64,000 nt of DNA from Mesorhizobium sp. L-2-11 (GTDB taxonomy: Bacteria > Pseudomonadota > Alphaproteobacteria > Rhizobiales > Rhizobiaceae). The notes beneath the pieces are model-generated. The model did not search any database and had not been told where the DNA came from. It saw nothing but the letters and a program-made list of their open reading frames with translations. The position numbers and the translations under genes were made by a program. The first letter of the stretch is position 1. Every line of letters begins with the position of its first letter. Shown one piece after another: positions 55,490 through 64,000 of this stretch. The stretch spans positions 4,542,001 through 4,606,000 of the forward strand of contig NZ_AP023257.1 in assembly GCF_016756595.1 (NCBI RefSeq), written 5' to 3'.

Positions 55490-55789
55490 TCATTCGATGA
55501 CTTTGACGATCTTGCGCGTGCCCGGCTCAACCACAACGGTCCGGTTGTCGACCACCACGTAACGGTATTTTGTATTGGGGACTTCATGAAGTTCGACGGT
55601 TTCGGGCAAGGTTGAGCCGATATTGAGCTCCACTCCAGGGATTTTCACCGACGCCAGCGGCTGCTTTTTGACATATTCCCTGATGACGGTCTCCTGTTCA
55701 GGCTCGATGACTACGTCCTGAGCGGCAGCCGCGCCGATACCGGCCAGCAACAAAAACCCAGCGGCTGCAGTGGAAAGACGCATACTCAT
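55490..55789 (-). CDS. DUF1236 periplasmic protein
   Basis: ATG at 55789 follows GAGGAGG. The 99-residue product has a signal peptide ending at AAAAQ and then the DUF1236 fold: IREYVKKQPLASVKIPG, LNIGSTLPETVELHEVPNTKYRYVVVDNRTVVVEPGTRKIVKVI. DUF1236 proteins are small exported proteins common in rhizobia, with unknown function; many come as longer proteins, and this is a single-domain one. Confidence 0.93.
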   Translation of the reverse strand: MSMRLSTAAAGFLLLAGIGAAAAQDVVIEPEQETVIREYVKKQPLASVKIPGVELNIGSTLPETVELHEVPNTKYRYVVVDNRTVVVEPGTRKIVKVIE

Positions 55790-56282
55790 AAGTGCCTCCT
55801 CTATGTGAGCTCTATAGCGCTGAACGGCATCGTCTTGCGCCAGGCTCACCAAACCTCAGGCAGCCGCAAACGTTCCTTGGTTGGGCTTCGGTCTGATTCG
55901 AGACGGGACCTAAGTCTCACCTGTTTTCGCGTAATAGCCCGGACACCGCGCCACCCGGAACTGAGGCTGCTCGTAGCAGTTGCTAGCTGTGAGCTCGCGG
56001 AAGGAGCCGATGGAAGGAAAATAGCGTCCACCAAGCCCGCTGGTTATTCGCTGCGGTCTTCGACGTCTCCATCAGTTCCTAGCGATGGAACGGTCGTTAG
56101 CTAGGGTACCGGCCGGACTTTGACGATTGGATCAAGAACGACTGAGATCTGCGCAGCTATGTCCCTTCCTGCGCTGATACGGACTACCCGCCATTCCTCA
56201 ATTTTGGCGGGTGGTCCACAATCACGGCTAGCTACGTCCGCCCTGGCGAGGCTGTCAGCGGATCAAGGTCGCGAGGGTCACC
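55790..56282. other. Intergenic, nothing recognised
   Basis: 493 bases between the DUF1236 start and the DUF982 stop. No open frame shows homology, codon use is irregular, and no repeat family was recognised. Confidence 0.45.
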
Positions 56283-56567
56283 TCACATCAGGTCTTCGGC
56301 AACCCCGTCGAATTTCCTGAGGCCTGCGCTTGGAGGCTTTTGCTCAAGAAGGCCCTGTTCAGATGCGGCCGCCTCGAAAGCAGCGAACGCAGCCTGGTGA
56401 CTGCAATGTCCGGCCAAGCATTCCTCGATCATTCGGATCGCTTCACGTCGGGACGGCTTGTCCATGGATGGCCAAGTTTGCTGCAGCGCTTTCGCTGCGT
56501 CGGCTATCGACGCGATCGCCATCGCTTTGCCATTCAAGTAGATTGAGATCGGGGTGAACGCCGTCAT
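56283..56567 (-). CDS. DUF982 family protein
   Basis: A 94-residue protein of the rhizobial DUF982 family: FTPISIYLNGKAMAIASIADAAKALQQTWP, EECLAGHCSHQAAFAAFEAAASEQGLL. Conserved Trp-Pro and the Cys-Ala-Ala helix are in place. Function unknown; rhizobia carry many copies. No ribosome binding site of note. Confidence 0.85.
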   Translation of the reverse strand: MTAFTPISIYLNGKAMAIASIADAAKALQQTWPSMDKPSRREAIRMIEECLAGHCSHQAAFAAFEAAASEQGLLEQKPPSAGLRKFDGVAEDLM

Positions 56568-56842
56568 TTTTAAGCTCGCCGGTATTGATGGCGGCTAAAC
56601 GCGAAGACAAGGCAGTGGTTGCATGGTGTGAATTCAGAGCGCCGCTGTCGGATACGATCGAGGCTGAACATGCACGTCCGATAGCCTTGATCGTTTCGGC
56701 GGCGCCCGTGCTGAAGTCCTGCGGGGATTCGACCGGGAAGCCCCATCGCCCTTAACCGAACTGAAAAACCAGCCCAGCAGCAAATACCGTGGAACCTTTC
56801 AAAGCCGCATGCCTTGTCCGTTCTTCATGGAAGGAGGTCGAA

Positions 56843-57265
56843 ATGAGCCTTGACATAGGAAAAGTCGCCATAGCCTTGCTTGGCCTGCTTGCCTACAAGA
56901 ACAGGGATAAGATCGGCGAGTTAATCGCCGGCAGGAACTCGACAGATGCCAAAAACGCTGGCTCCCCCGGCGGGCTCGGCGACATCCTGGAGCGTCTCAG
57001 GAATGCGGGTGCGGGCGATCAGGTCGATTCTTGGGTCGGTACAGGATCAAATCGCCCCGTTCAGCGCGACCAAGTCGAGAAAGCGATCGACCCGCAAACG
57101 TTGAGCGATCTCGCGGAGCAAACCGGATTGTCCCGCGAGGAACTCCTCGATCGGCTCACAAGTGAACTGCCCGAAGCAGTGGACAAGCTTACTCCCGACG
57201 GCCAGATGCCTGTGAGCAAGGGTCCAAATCTCCTCGACGAGGCACCTGGAGCTAGTCGCACTTAG
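56843..57265 (+). CDS. DUF937/YidB family protein
   Basis: ATG at 56843 follows AAGGAGG. The 140-residue product has the YidB layout: GGLGDILERLRNAGAGDQVDSWVGTGSNRPV, then TLSDLAEQTGLSREELLDRLTSELPEAVDKLTPDG, which defines DUF937 proteins. Soluble, Gly-rich in the first half; role unknown. The frame opens at 56789 upstream but the ribosome binding site marks 56843. Confidence 0.93.
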   Translation: MSLDIGKVAIALLGLLAYKNRDKIGELIAGRNSTDAKNAGSPGGLGDILERLRNAGAGDQVDSWVGTGSNRPVQRDQVEKAIDPQTLSDLAEQTGLSREELLDRLTSELPEAVDKLTPDGQMPVSKGPNLLDEAPGASRT

Positions 57266-57285
57266 CGCCAAGCTGACAGATGAAA

Positions 57286-57313
57286 GCCCGCGTCTCGGGG
57301 CGAGGACGCGGGC
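57286..57313 (+). terminator. Hairpin after the DUF937 gene
   Basis: GCCCGCGTC and GACGCGGGC form a perfect 9-bp stem around a 10-base loop, 20 bases after the stop. There is no T run, so termination may depend on other factors. Confidence 0.45.
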
Positions 57314-57350
57314 CGCCCGCCGCATCGGCCGCAAGCGCATCCGCGAGAAC

Positions 57351-57404
57351 GAAAAGGGGTGAAAGTTGGAACTCGGTTCTTTTCCGAGTTGGAACTTTTC
57401 ACCC
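57351..57404 (-). terminator. Terminator of the tRNA-Arg gene
   Basis: On the reverse strand GGGTGAAAAGTTCCAACTCG pairs with an almost exact complement across a short loop, and CCTTTTCG follows. It is 27 bases after the 3' end of the tRNA. Confidence 0.75.
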
Positions 57405-57430
57405 GAGCCGGACCTAAGTCCTTGATTTAT

Positions 57431-57507
57431 TGGCGATCCCGACAGGATTCGAACCTGTGACCATCGGCTTAGAAGGCCGGTGCTCTATCCAGCTGAGCTA
57501 CGGGACC
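57431..57507 (-). tRNA. tRNA-Arg (anticodon TCT)
   Basis: 77 nt with all four arms: acceptor GGTCCCG/CGGGATC, D-arm TAGCTCAGCTGGATAGAGCA, anticodon loop CTTCTAA within a GGC/GCC stem, T-arm GGTTCGAATCC, and encoded CCA. It reads AGA codons. Confidence 0.97.
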
Positions 57508-57567
57508 GCTGGCCGACGCAAGGGCCGGCTAATCCATGCGCTGGGACGGCTGCCCGGCATTTGCCGG

Positions 57568-57873
57568 TCAATGCGTCCAGGGCGTCCTGCGGTCATAGCG
57601 GAAATTCTCCGCATAGGAAATCTGGCGGCGCTTGGATTCCTTCGGCTCCTCGACGCGGTAGGCCAGCCCCTCTTTCTCCGCATAGGCCACCGCCTCTTCG
57701 CGGGTGTCGAAGGTGAGCCTGATCTGGCTGCGCATGTCAGCCGACGTGGTGTAGCCCATCAGCGGATCGATTTTCTTGCGCATCTCGGGATCGAATTCCA
57801 GCACCCAGTGGCCGGTCTTGGCCTTGCCGGACTGCATCGCGGTTTTGGCTGGGCTGAAAATGCGCGCGGACAT
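57568..57873 (-). CDS. NDUFS4-like complex I accessory subunit (ETC_C1_NDUFA4)
   Basis: ATG at 57873 follows GAGGTG. The 101-residue product is the alphaproteobacterial homologue of NDUFS4: ARIFSPAKTAMQSGKAKTGHWVLEFDPEMRKKIDPLMGYTTSADMRSQIRLTFDTREEAVAYAEKEGL, ending in FRYDRRTPWTH. In mitochondria the protein stabilises respiratory complex I. A second accessory homologue, NDUFS6-like, is at 40814-41059. The frame is open to 58236, but this continues through tRNA-Pro and is not coding. Confidence 0.95.
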   Translation of the reverse strand: MSARIFSPAKTAMQSGKAKTGHWVLEFDPEMRKKIDPLMGYTTSADMRSQIRLTFDTREEAVAYAEKEGLAYRVEEPKESKRRQISYAENFRYDRRTPWTH

Positions 57874-58154
57874 GAACACCTCGTTACTACATGCAAGCGG
57901 CACCGCCGCTGTATTCCCGTCATTACTGCGCAATGCTGCCGGCGGCAAGGCCGAGCCTGCCGAACCCTCTCGGCCCGGAAAGGACGATCGAGATCGCACC
58001 GGGCGTTTTCTTCCCGGCGGGGACGTACAACGGCAGCCTGCCGCTTGACAGCAACCTGGGCGCGCCTGAGGTGGCGCTGCCGCGCCGTTTGTTCCGTTTT
58101 CGTGTTTTAGGGGTTGCGCAGCCAAGTCCGGAACCCTATACGCCGCCAAGGACT

Positions 58155-58231
<77 letters not shown>

Positions 58232-58362
58232 TCCATTCACCGGAAATCATCGGCCGTGCTGCCGGCGCAGCTGCGCCGGACAGCATCTGCGACTGACGAA
58301 GCACCCAAGCGACCGACGAAGAGTCCGGATTTCCGGCGTGCCCGCCTGAAGCTTGCGAAGCG

Positions 58363-59188
58363 TCAGCCCTTGATGAACGCCAGGAGATCCGGATTGATAA
58401 TCTCCGGGTGGGTGGTGCACATGCCGTGCGGCAGGCCCTCGTAGACCTTGAGCGTGCCGTGCTTTACCAGCTCGGCGGCAAGCAGGGCTGAGTCGGCAAT
58501 CGGCACGATCTGGTCGTCGTCGCCGTGCATGATCAGGACGGGTACGTCGATCCTCCTCAGGTCTTCCGTAAAGTCGGTTTCGGAAAAAGCCTCGATGCAG
58601 TCGTAATGAGCCTTGGCTCCGCCCATCATGCCCTGGCGCCACCAATTGTCGACAGCCCCTTGCGAGACCTTGGCTCCCTCGCGATTGAAGCCGTAGAACG
58701 GGCCGGCCGGCACATCCCTGTAGAACTGGGCGCGGTTGGCGACCAAAGCGGCACGGAACCCGTCGAAGACCTCAATCGGCAGGCCGCCGGGGTTGCTGTC
58801 GGTCTTGAGCATGATCGGCGGCACCGCGCCGATCAGCACCGCCTTGGCGACGCGTCCTTCGCCACCGTAGCGGGCCACGTAACGCGCCACCTCGCCGCCG
58901 CCGGTCGAATGGCCGATATGGACGGCGCCCTTGAGATCGAGATGAGCGACCAGAGCCGCGACGTCGCCGGCATAGGTGTCCATCTCGTTGCCGGTCGCGG
59001 TCTGTGTCGAGCGGCCGTGGCCGCGCCGGTCATGCGCGATGACGCGATAGCCCTTGTCGAGGAAGAACAGCATCTGGTTGTCTGTCGTCGGCGCTCAGGG
59101 GCCAGCCGTGATGGAACACGATTGGCTGGCCTGTGCCCCAATCCTTGTAGAAAATCTCGGTGCCGTCCCTAGTGGTGAATGTGCTCAT
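58363..59188 (-). pseudogene. Alpha/beta hydrolase (non-haem haloperoxidase type), frameshifted
   Basis: ATG at 59188 after AAGGAGTACG starts the fold: [31 protein letters not shown]. There the frame is lost near 59095: expected [12 protein letters not shown] appears only in another frame, from 59073 on, and continues without fault ([13 protein letters not shown] with the nucleophile Ser, catalytic Asp in GDDDQIVP, His in GLPHGM) to the stop at 58363. Two bases appear to be missing from the usual GACTGGGAC. Both halves are otherwise complete, totalling about 275 residues, the usual size. Confidence 0.85.
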
Positions 59189-59316
59189 CGTCGTACTCCT
59201 TGCTGCAGTTGGCTGAATTGGCGGGGGGAAGGTTCGTCCCTTCTGTGGACAAGCTATTGCAGCGGAGTCATGGTGAGAATTGGCAAAACAGACATTGAAC
59301 AAGGCAAAACTGACAA

Positions 59317-60318
59317 ATGGGTGCGGCGCGTGATCCGATCGAAATCGGGCTTGTGGTGTATCCCGGCGTTCAGCAAGCGGCAGTGCTGGGCCTCACCGAT
59401 CTCTTCCAACTGGCCAACAGGCTGGCTGCCGACCGGTCGCTCGATGCGTTGAGGCTTCGCGTCAGCCATTGGCAATGGCAGGAGGCGAGCCAGACCGTTA
59501 TCCGCAGCTTCGACAGCGAGCCCGGCCCCGACAATGGACCTGCCATGGTCATCTTGCCTCCGACCCTAGGTGATCCGATCGCTCGCGAGACGGCTGCGCC
59601 CTATGCCGACTGGCTCAGGGCTCGTCATGCGGCGGGCGCGACGCTCGGCTCGGTCTGCGCCGGCGCCTTCGTGCTTGCAGAGGCCGGCCTGCTGTCGGGC
59701 CGTGCGGCGACCACGCACTGGGCCTATCGCGACGCGCTGGCGATACGCTTTCCCGACATCGCACTGGATACCGACAGACTGGTCATCGACGACGGCGACA
59801 TCATCACCGCCGGAGGCTATATGGCGTGGACCGACCTTGGCCTGAAACTCGTCGACAGGGTGCTTGGGCCGACCGTGATGATGGACACCGCCCGTTTCAT
59901 GCTGGTCGACCCGCCGGGACGCGAGCAACGCATCTACAGCCCCTTTGCTCCCAGGCTGAACCATGGCGACGAGGCCATTCTCAAGGTGCAGCACTGGCTC
60001 CAGGCGAGAGGCGCGCGCGATGTGACGCTTGCCACCATGGCGGAGCATGCGGCCTTGGAGGAGCGGACTTTTTTGCGCCGCTTTCGCAACGCCACCGGCC
60101 TCAAGCCGACCGAGTATTGCCAGCACCTGCGCGTCGGAAAGGCGCGTGAGATGCTTGAAGCGACGACCCGATCAATCGACCAGATCGCCTGGGACGTCGG
60201 CTATGACGATCCCGGCTCCTTCCGCAAAATATTCGCCAGGATAACCGGCCTGGCGCCGGGCGATTACCGCAGGCGCTTTGGCGCGGAACGAGCGGCGGTG
60301 GCGGGCGCAGCGAGCTGA
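59317..60318 (+). CDS. GlxA-type regulator (DJ-1/PfpI domain with AraC HTH)
   Basis: A 333-residue AraC-family regulator. Residues 1-190 form a DJ-1/PfpI-like domain with [25 protein letters not shown] including the nucleophile-elbow Cys; residues 225-320 form the double helix-turn-helix ([21 protein letters not shown], then [25 protein letters not shown]). GlxA-like proteins control amine or aldehyde metabolism. Divergent from the hydrolase gene, with 128 bases between, so it may regulate that gene. ATG at 59317. Confidence 0.95.
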   Translation: MGAARDPIEIGLVVYPGVQQAAVLGLTDLFQLANRLAADRSLDALRLRVSHWQWQEASQTVIRSFDSEPGPDNGPAMVILPPTLGDPIARETAAPYADWLRARHAAGATLGSVCAGAFVLAEAGLLSGRAATTHWAYRDALAIRFPDIALDTDRLVIDDGDIITAGGYMAWTDLGLKLVDRVLGPTVMMDTARFMLVDPPGREQRIYSPFAPRLNHGDEAILKVQHWLQARGARDVTLATMAEHAALEERTFLRRFRNATGLKPTEYCQHLRVGKAREMLEATTRSIDQIAWDVGYDDPGSFRKIFARITGLAPGDYRRRFGAERAAVAGAAS

Positions 60319-60417
60319 GTTACGGCAGTTGCGGTTTGTGACGAGTCTCAACCGGACCGACTGGGACGGCTCGACCGGGCAGCAAAACAGGATTGCCTGT
60401 CGTCCGTGCTTTGCTCC

Positions 60418-60801
60418 TTAGAGAGCGCTTTGGACATCCGTCTTCGAAAAATCGTCGCCGACATAAAGCAGGCGGCAGGCATGTTCCTTCGCGACTTCAT
60501 AGGCGAAGCAGTCACCGAAATTGAGCGCGGCCGGGTGAATGCCCTTACCCCATTTCGCGTAAGCCCCGGCGATGCGACGCGCAGAGGCCGGGGTCACTGC
60601 CGCAATTTCAAAACCAAGCCCGTCGATCAGGCCGGACAGTTCTTCGCCGACATTGCGCCGCGACGCGACGATCAGCGCTTCGGCCACGGTGCCGGCGGAA
60701 ATCAGAATGTCGTCTTCGGCCTCGAGCGCCGCGATGCAGACATCAGCCTCCGGCTCGTCAAGAACGATCGCCATCAGCGCCGAGGTATCGACCACGATCA
60801 T
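60418..60801 (-). CDS. VapC-type PIN-domain toxin
   Basis: A 127-residue PIN nuclease with the acidic set intact: VDTSALMAIV at the N-terminus, AGTVAEALIV, LNFGDCFAYEVAK and LLYVGDDFSKTDV. This is the common rhizobial VapC form that cleaves RNA. Its ATG overlaps the end of the antitoxin gene (ATGA type), so toxin is made after antitoxin from one mRNA. Confidence 0.93.
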   Translation of the reverse strand: MIVVDTSALMAIVLDEPEADVCIAALEAEDDILISAGTVAEALIVASRRNVGEELSGLIDGLGFEIAAVTPASARRIAGAYAKWGKGIHPAALNFGDCFAYEVAKEHACRLLYVGDDFSKTDVQSAL

Positions 60802-61055
60802 TCGGGCAGGCCATCAGCGCCGTAGAGGAAATCCTGGCTTCGCGCAGCGGATGGCCCGGCTTTCGCCCTCGCGGCGCCGGACGCCCTCATCGCCTCCAGC
60901 AATGCCCGGCGGTTTTTTCTGTCCGGCACTGTCTTGACCGGAACCAAACGCACGGCTGCATGACCGTGACGGGTCAGAATGATCTCGTCACCTGCCTCGG
61001 CCCGACGCACCAATTCGGTCAGCTGTCCCTTGGCGTCTGTAACGGATACCTGCAT
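60798..61055 (-). CDS. Phd/YefM-type (VapB) antitoxin
   Basis: ATG at 61055 follows CAGGAGAG. The 85-residue product starts MQVSVTDAKGQLTELVRRAEAGDEIILTRHG, the Phd/YefM DNA-binding domain, and ends in a disordered toxin-binding tail (RASGAARAKAGPSAARSQDFLYG). It should neutralise the VapC partner and repress the operon through the palindromes at 61071-61123. Confidence 0.93.
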   Translation of the reverse strand: MQVSVTDAKGQLTELVRRAEAGDEIILTRHGHAAVRLVPVKTVPDRKNRRALLEAMRASGAARAKAGPSAARSQDFLYGADGLPE

Positions 61056-61070
61056 CGGCGCTCTCCTGTA

Positions 61071-61123
61071 TGGACCATCCTCTGGTCCATATTTTGCAGT
61101 CAAATAGACCATTCAACGGTCCA
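61071..61123 (-). promoter_or_regulatory. Two operator palindromes of the vapBC-type operon
   Basis: TGGACCA, 5 bases, TGGTCCA at 61071-61089 is a perfect 7-5-7 inverted repeat. The same layout recurs less perfectly as TAGACCA, 5 bases, CGGTCCA at 61105-61123. The two sites are 34 bases apart, centre to centre, and lie just upstream of the antitoxin start, as expected for autoregulation. Confidence 0.85.
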
Positions 61124-61355
61124 TTACAACGGCCAAAGGCAGAGCGGGATTGCGCCTTTCCGTGGGCACGGTTGCCAGTACACGCCACTATCGAAGGCAA
61201 GCTCGCCGGGAAGAGAACCCCAACCGCCTCATCTCCCGGCGAGCCTACAACCTGATTGATACGCATCAGGACCGGGGTTAGCCGGCAAGGCTGACGTTGC
61301 AAGATGGATGCCAGCATTGATTCCCCGAAATGGGACACCGCCTGAGCCTGACGTA
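61124..61355. other. Intergenic, nothing recognised
   Basis: 232 bases between the operator region and the hda stop. No gene or repeat was recognised. Confidence 0.4.
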
Positions 61356-62060
61356 TCAGATCTCGAACTCGCCCTGCCCCTCATCCATGGCGCTGACGGT
61401 TTCGGCGGCGAGCGCCCTTGTGATCGGCGTCTTGCGCTCCAGTGCCGTGCGGTCGAGCCGTTCGACCACGCGCATCGCGGTGGCCAGCGAGCGTTCGATG
61501 CGGCGCACCAGATATTGCACGACATGCGGCTCGACCTCGACCTGGCGGTCGGCGAACAGTTTGGTGATGACACCGGCCAGCAAGAGATCGTCGGGCTCGT
61601 GGATCTCGATCATCGCCGCCGCCTTCAGCCGCGATGCGAGGTCGGGGAGCCTGACACCCCAGGCGGACGGAAAGCGCCGCGCGGTCAAGAGCAAGGTCGA
61701 GCCGGCCGCGCGCACCGCGTTGATCAGGTGGAACAGCCCCTCTTCATCGACCGGGCCGGCATCGATATCGTCGATCAGGGCCGGCCGCGCGCCGAGGCTC
61801 GCCATGCAGTCGCCGATCCGACCGGCGTCGACCTTCACTGCGCCGGCGCGGGCGCGCCAGATCGACGCCAGATGGGTTTTTCCAGAGCCTGCGGGGCCGG
61901 CCAGCACGACCACCGGCGACGGCCAGTCCGGCCAGCGATCGACCAGCGCCACCGCCTGGCTGTTGGTGCCGGAGACGACGAGTTCGTCGCGCGAATAGCC
62001 GGTGCCGTGGCCGAGATCGAGCGGCAACTGGCGCGGCGGGTCGATCCTGTTGTCCGGCAT
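61356..62060 (-). CDS. hdaA: DnaA regulatory protein Hda/HdaA
   Basis: ATG at 62060 gives a 234-residue protein. The N-terminal RQLPLDL is the sliding-clamp binding motif of Hda. The AAA+ part has Walker A LAGPAGSGKTHLAS, the Walker B-like ALIDDID and an arginine-finger region before VRRIERSLATAMRVVERLD. Hda with the clamp stimulates ATP hydrolysis by DnaA and so stops re-initiation of replication. The long frame upstream to 62858 is antisense or out-of-frame to the PerM gene and is not used. Confidence 0.95.
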   Translation of the reverse strand: MPDNRIDPPRQLPLDLGHGTGYSRDELVVSGTNSQAVALVDRWPDWPSPVVVLAGPAGSGKTHLASIWRARAGAVKVDAGRIGDCMASLGARPALIDDIDAGPVDEEGLFHLINAVRAAGSTLLLTARRFPSAWGVRLPDLASRLKAAAMIEIHEPDDLLLAGVITKLFADRQVEVEPHVVQYLVRRIERSLATAMRVVERLDRTALERKTPITRALAAETVSAMDEGQGEFEI

Positions 62061-62065
62061 CTGGC

Positions 62066-63265
62066 TCAACTGCGCCGCCCACCGCTCCCGCGGCGACGCG
62101 CCGGTAGCGGCGGCACAGGTTCGGTGTTGTGGCCCTTGTAGAGCGGCGACTCGAGATAGCGGGCGATGGCAAAGCGCACCAGGACGGCAACGGCGGCCGA
62201 GGCCGGCACGGCGATCAGCAGGCCGACGAACCCGAACAGCGCGCCGAAGGCAAACAGCGAAAACATCAGCCACACCGGATGCAGGCCGACGCTTTTGCCG
62301 ACCAGCCTCGGCTGCAGGATGTTGCCCTCGATGAACTGACCGACGAAGAACACGCCGGCCACCGCCGCGACCATGGTCCAGTCCGGCCAGAACTGGACGA
62401 AGGCGACGCCGACGGCCAGCACCAGCCCGGTCAGCGAGCCGACATAGGGGATGAAGGAGATCAGCCCGGCGAACAGGCCGATGAGGATGGCGAAATTCAG
62501 GCCGGTCAAGGTCAGCCCGGTGGCGTACATGGCGCCCAGTACCAGGCACAGCGTGCCCTGGCCGCGCACAAAGCCGGCGGTGGCGGTGTTGATGTCGTTG
62601 GCGATCGACCTGACGGTCTGGACATAATCGCGCGGCACCCAGCTGTCGACAATCGTCACCATGCGGTCCCAGTCGAGCAGCATGTAGAAGGCGACGACAG
62701 GCGTGACGACGAACAGGCTGACCACCGAGACCAGCGCCACGCCGGAGCTCCAGATCGAGGTGAACACCGTGGTCAGCAGGCCGAAGCCGGAGGTCAGCAG
62801 CGAGTTCAACCCCTCGCGCAGGCCATTGGCGTCGACGCCGAATTTCTCTTCCAGCCATCTCGGATCGAAGCTTGTGATCAGGGACTGCAGCCGGGTCAGG
62901 TATTCCGGCAGCTTGCTGGCGAAATCGGCCATCTGCGAAGCCAGCACCGGAATCAGGATGACGAAGGCCAGCACCAGAACGACGATGAAGGCAAACAGGA
63001 TAACAATTGTCGCCATCAGCCTGGACAGCCCGAGCCGCTGCAGCCGGTCGGCGACCGGGTCGAGGAAGTAGGCGAGCACCATGCCGGCGACGAACGGCAG
63101 CAGGATGCCGCTGAAGACATAGAGGAAGATCGCGAGGATGATGGCGCTGACCAGCCAGAAGCGGATTTGGCGGCGAAACACGCCAGACGCGGCCGCATCG
63201 GCAGCCGCAGCCTCGGCTGCCGCGTCGATGTTCTGGTCAGGTATCCGGTGTGGAGCCTTCGCCAT
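62066..63265 (-). CDS. AI-2E family (PerM-type) membrane protein
   Basis: A 399-residue protein with about eight membrane segments: IRFWLVSAIILAIFLYVFSGILLPFVAGMVLAYFLDPVADRL at the N-terminus, LLDWDRM, and the YVGSLTGLVLAVGVAFVQFW/GNILQPRLVGKSVGLHP block that defines the family. Members include sodium/proton antiporters and AI-2 exporters; the neighbouring hdaA gene shows this is the conserved PerM/HdaA pair of alphaproteobacteria. Start ATG at 63265 overlaps the end of the pgsA-like gene by 29 bases; hdaA starts 5 bases after its stop. Confidence 0.93.
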   Translation of the reverse strand: MAKAPHRIPDQNIDAAAEAAAADAAASGVFRRQIRFWLVSAIILAIFLYVFSGILLPFVAGMVLAYFLDPVADRLQRLGLSRLMATIVILFAFIVVLVLAFVILIPVLASQMADFASKLPEYLTRLQSLITSFDPRWLEEKFGVDANGLREGLNSLLTSGFGLLTTVFTSIWSSGVALVSVVSLFVVTPVVAFYMLLDWDRMVTIVDSWVPRDYVQTVRSIANDINTATAGFVRGQGTLCLVLGAMYATGLTLTGLNFAILIGLFAGLISFIPYVGSLTGLVLAVGVAFVQFWPDWTMVAAVAGVFFVGQFIEGNILQPRLVGKSVGLHPVWLMFSLFAFGALFGFVGLLIAVPASAAVAVLVRFAIARYLESPLYKGHNTEPVPPLPARRRGSGGRRS

Positions 63266-63800
63266 AGCCGCTCATATGCCTCAGCCAAGCCACGAGATAG
63301 GCCGCGGCCGAAGCCACGGTCAAGACCCCGGACAGCAATATGAGCACCGGCCTGAGCGGATCGAGATCGATGGCGAGGGCCAGTTCGCCCAGCACCACCG
63401 CCGCCAGCCCGATCTGGACGGCGGTGTTGGCCTTCGACACAAACAGCGGCTTCATCTCGACCGGGTGGGCCATGACGGTGGACAGAACGACGGCGCAGAC
63501 GATCAGCGCATCGCGCGACACCATGGTGACGACCAGCCATAGCGGCAATTCACCGATGAAGCCCAGCACCACGAACACCGAGACCAGCAGCAATTTGTCG
63601 GCCATCGGATCGAGATAGGCGCCAAGCTGCGAAAACTGGTTGAAATGGCGGGCGATGAAGCCGTCGACGCCGTCGGAAATGCCGGCGATCAGGAAGCCGG
63701 CGAAAGCCCAGTCCCAACGCCCCTGCAGCATGGCCAGCACCACGCCCGGCACCAGCACGAAACGCATGATCGTGATCATGTTGGGGATGGTCAAACGCAT
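63237..63800 (-). CDS. CDP-alcohol phosphatidyltransferase (PgsA-like)
   Basis: ATG at 63800 begins RLTIPNMITIMRFVLVPGV, the usual first helix; the frame is open to 63923 but this part has no homology. The 187-residue membrane protein has the catalytic motif DGVDGFIARHFNQFSQLGAYLDPMADK, which has all Asp and the Gly of the DGxxAR-GxxxDxxxD consensus. Phosphatidylglycerophosphate synthase or a cardiolipin synthase-type enzyme are possible. It leads the cluster with the PerM-type and hdaA genes. Confidence 0.9.
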   Translation of the reverse strand: MRLTIPNMITIMRFVLVPGVVLAMLQGRWDWAFAGFLIAGISDGVDGFIARHFNQFSQLGAYLDPMADKLLLVSVFVVLGFIGELPLWLVVTMVSRDALIVCAVVLSTVMAHPVEMKPLFVSKANTAVQIGLAAVVLGELALAIDLDPLRPVLILLSGVLTVASAAAYLVAWLRHMSGYGEGSTPDT

Positions 63801-64000
63801 GTCCGTCGCTTCTGTTTTGATGATACATGATAGAGATGAGAGGCCACGGCAAGTGAGAGCGACGCAGATGCTGCCAATCTCCGCTCGTGCCAAGAAATTG
63901 GCTGTCTTCAAGGCCGTCGCCAATCGCCAAGGTTGGAGATTTGCCTGAGGCCTCTGTCCACGATTTTGTGATGCCGAAAGTGTCTGAGCCAGCCGTTATC
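63801..64000. other. Right end of window, no gene recognised
   Basis: 200 bases. The promoter of the pgsA-like gene should lie here. The open frames continuing through it are out of phase with known domains. Confidence 0.4.

Noticed and set aside
61356..62858. 500-codon frame extending hdaA upstream
   Set aside because: The extra part overlaps the PerM-type gene out of frame; the clamp-binding motif right after ATG 62060 fixes the start.

Overview
The window reads as chromosome of an alphaproteobacterium of the order Hyphomicrobiales, most likely Mesorhizobium or a close relative. The grounds are high GC, an aapJQMP amino-acid transporter, alphaproteobacterial complex I accessory subunits (NDUFS4-like and NDUFS6-like), DUF982 and DUF1236 proteins, an hdaA gene beside a PerM-type gene, and several families of palindromic intergenic repeats that I recognise from rhizobial genomes. 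The genus is inferred from gene content; I could not run an alignment.

Layout. 1-6330 is an accessory segment: a TetR gene cut by the window edge, a fixJ remnant with no fixL, a 954-residue open frame joining a RecB-like nuclease to an IS66-type transposase, and a PIN/DUF4411 plus XRE-ImmA pair that looks like a toxin-antitoxin module. 6818-10590 holds a CAP-domain lipoprotein, an EAL-domain scrap, and a vitamin B12 ABC transporter behind a clear cobalamin riboswitch. 10974-17743 is an RND efflux operon with an FAD monooxygenase between adaptor and pump. 17740-22870 holds a winged-helix/TPR regulator, a broken AraC gene, a complete 1297-bp IS4-type insertion sequence with 21-bp terminal repeats and a 9-bp target duplication, and a MarR-GNAT fusion. 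23136-25358 is groESL with promoter, CIRCE operator and terminator. 25512-36667 is mixed: regulators, a frameshifted OsmC gene, LysE, a cysteine-cluster protein with a repeat-encoded tail, a cold-shock gene, CsbD, a Tat phosphoesterase, TetR/NIPSNAP, fumC and two DoxX genes. 36724-40460 is ppx-ppk. 40814-48435 has the NDUFS6-like protein, an FAD monooxygenase, aapJQMP and metC. 48656-56567 has an ECF sigma/DUF4142/cupredoxin operon, decayed marR and SDR genes, an SLC13-type permease, an NRAMP-like transporter and several small proteins. 56843-64000 has DUF937, tRNA-Arg, the NDUFS4-like protein, tRNA-Pro, a frameshifted hydrolase facing a GlxA-type regulator, a VapBC-like pair with two operator palindromes, and the pgsA-like/PerM/hdaA cluster.

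Functional themes. Housekeeping blocks (groESL, fumC, ppx-ppk, aap, metC, hdaA) are intact. Several small accessory genes are broken by single indels, some at homopolymers (16982-16985, 26546-26554), so either the assembly carries residual indel errors or these genes are decaying. The most unusual single object is the nuclease-transposase fusion at 1376-4240.
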